Positions 62,901-64,000 of a DNA stretch of 64,000 nt are shown piece after piece (the stretch's first letter is position 1; each line of letters opens with the position of its first letter). Both the position numbers and the translations under genes were made by a program. The notes under the pieces were generated by a model. It was not told the origin of the DNA, made no database searches, and worked only from the letters and a program-made list of their open reading frames with translations. The stretch comes from Seriola aureovittata (taxonomy: Eukaryota; Chordata; Actinopteri; Carangiformes; Carangidae), in NCBI RefSeq assembly GCF_021018895.1, contig NC_079368.1, positions 11,153,501-11,217,500 of the forward strand, in the 5' to 3' direction.

Positions 62901-63521
62901 TTGTGACTCTAGTAGCGTACCAGCTACAGTATTAAAGTCATTTCAGACAAGCCTGCAGTGAATCCAGGTAAAAAACCAACACATGCAGAATAATCCATTA
63001 GCATGAACACAGCTGCTCATTAGCAGACAGACAAATAATTACACGAAGACACTTACAGTTACCAATGAATTATGGAAAGTGCCATGTCTTTTGTGCCATG
63101 TCTTTTGAAGTATATATTTCAATTTAATTTGTATTCATGAAATACATTTTTAATGAGTTCAATGCCTGTTTGGTATTGTTATACCACATGAGCCTTGTAT
63201 ATCTCAAAACTGCTTAACTGCCCACATTGTGTCTAAGGTCCTGCTGTCCAAGCTTGAGGTTTCTTATATCTATGCCTGTACAACACAGTCTATTATAGTC
63301 TACTGTAGTCTTAAGGCATGACATGGCAAAACATACAGGAAGATATTAAGTTAGCAGAAGCACGTGATCCTTATGCTGCAACAAATTGTTATGCATAAGG
63401 GCCAAATTGGACCAAACTGAGTTCCAAAATTGAAAATGTGTTCCTGTTCCCCATTGTTTCACATCTCTACCTTATTTCCCACTGCACTGTTTTCCATGCC
63501 CCCACCCTCCCATACACACCT

Positions 63522-63525
<4 letters not shown>

Positions 63526-63552
<27 letters not shown>
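63526..63552 (+). repeat. (CA)n microsatellite
   Basis: About 13 CA units. Confidence 0.95.
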
Positions 63553-64000
63553 GTCATTGATTCATACTTTCGATTGGTTGTTCAGTAGCTTGTATTGATC
63601 ATGGTTGCTCTTGCCTCTTCAAGGAATGCAACATTAACAAAGCCCACTGGAGTTTCACTCACACACACCTATACATGTGAACACACACTCATGCACGTGT
63701 ACAAAGAAACAGTGAGTCCTGTGGGACTGCTTAGCAAATCAGAGCGTATGATTGACTGTCTCAGGAATTGTTCCTCAGAGAAACATTTCATTCCGCAGAG
63801 AGTGAGGAGGAGACTAAACTAGAGAGCTTGGAGAGGGAAAGAGAAACATGTTTTACATAATTTATGTGCATCAGTCAAGATGCATGATCTTTATCTTGCT
63901 CTCTTGCTCTATTACTTTTCTTATGTACACGTCTCACTCATGACTCCATCTGTTGGTGTAGCTTTCATTTCTGTTCACTTGTTTATCGCCTTTTTGTTCA

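Overview
The window reads as vertebrate nuclear DNA, most likely from a teleost fish. It is AT-rich, full of (CA/GT)n microsatellites, and carries several dispersed-repeat motifs that I recall from fish genomes. The only gene that can be established is the 5' part of the TRPM-channel gene trpm3 on the + strand. Eight consecutive coding exons (36042-36121, 37694-37895, 38683-38896, 40753-40877, 42067-42238, 52161-52335, 52877-53000, 62095-62167) are all bounded by AG/GT and join in one frame. They give 388 complete codons of the cytoplasmic N-terminal region. The peptide is far closer to TRPM3 than to TRPM1, TRPM6 or TRPM7. The start codon is probably upstream of the window, and the rest of the protein, including the membrane pore, lies beyond base 64000.

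Layout: 1-36041 has no recognisable protein-coding exon. It holds microsatellites, purine/pyrimidine-biased tracts, a LINE 3' remnant (about 21175-21410), several probable transposon or dispersed-repeat fragments, a MITE-like element with terminal inverted repeats (32097-32418), and a CpG-enriched stretch at 33240-33770 with a speculative alternative first exon. This stretch is either a long first intron of trpm3 or upstream flank. From 36042 onward the window is trpm3 exons and introns.

The fifth intron seen here (42239-52160) contains the microRNA gene mir-204 on the same strand as the host (mature 5p arm 43729-43750, 3p arm 43768-43788). Residence of miR-204 in TRPM3 is a conserved vertebrate arrangement, and it independently confirms the gene as trpm3 rather than trpm1, which hosts miR-211. 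The sense orientation means the miRNA can be processed from the trpm3 primary transcript.

There is no sign of a bacterial-type system, a CRISPR array, an rRNA, or a full tRNA. Nothing seen here amounts to a new biological system. The points most worth a second look are the host-gene/miRNA arrangement, a possible short alternative first exon with matching phase, a repeat-borne perfect oestrogen-response-element palindrome, a homeodomain-type palindrome in the mir-204 intron, and an unexplained open region at 45159-45968.
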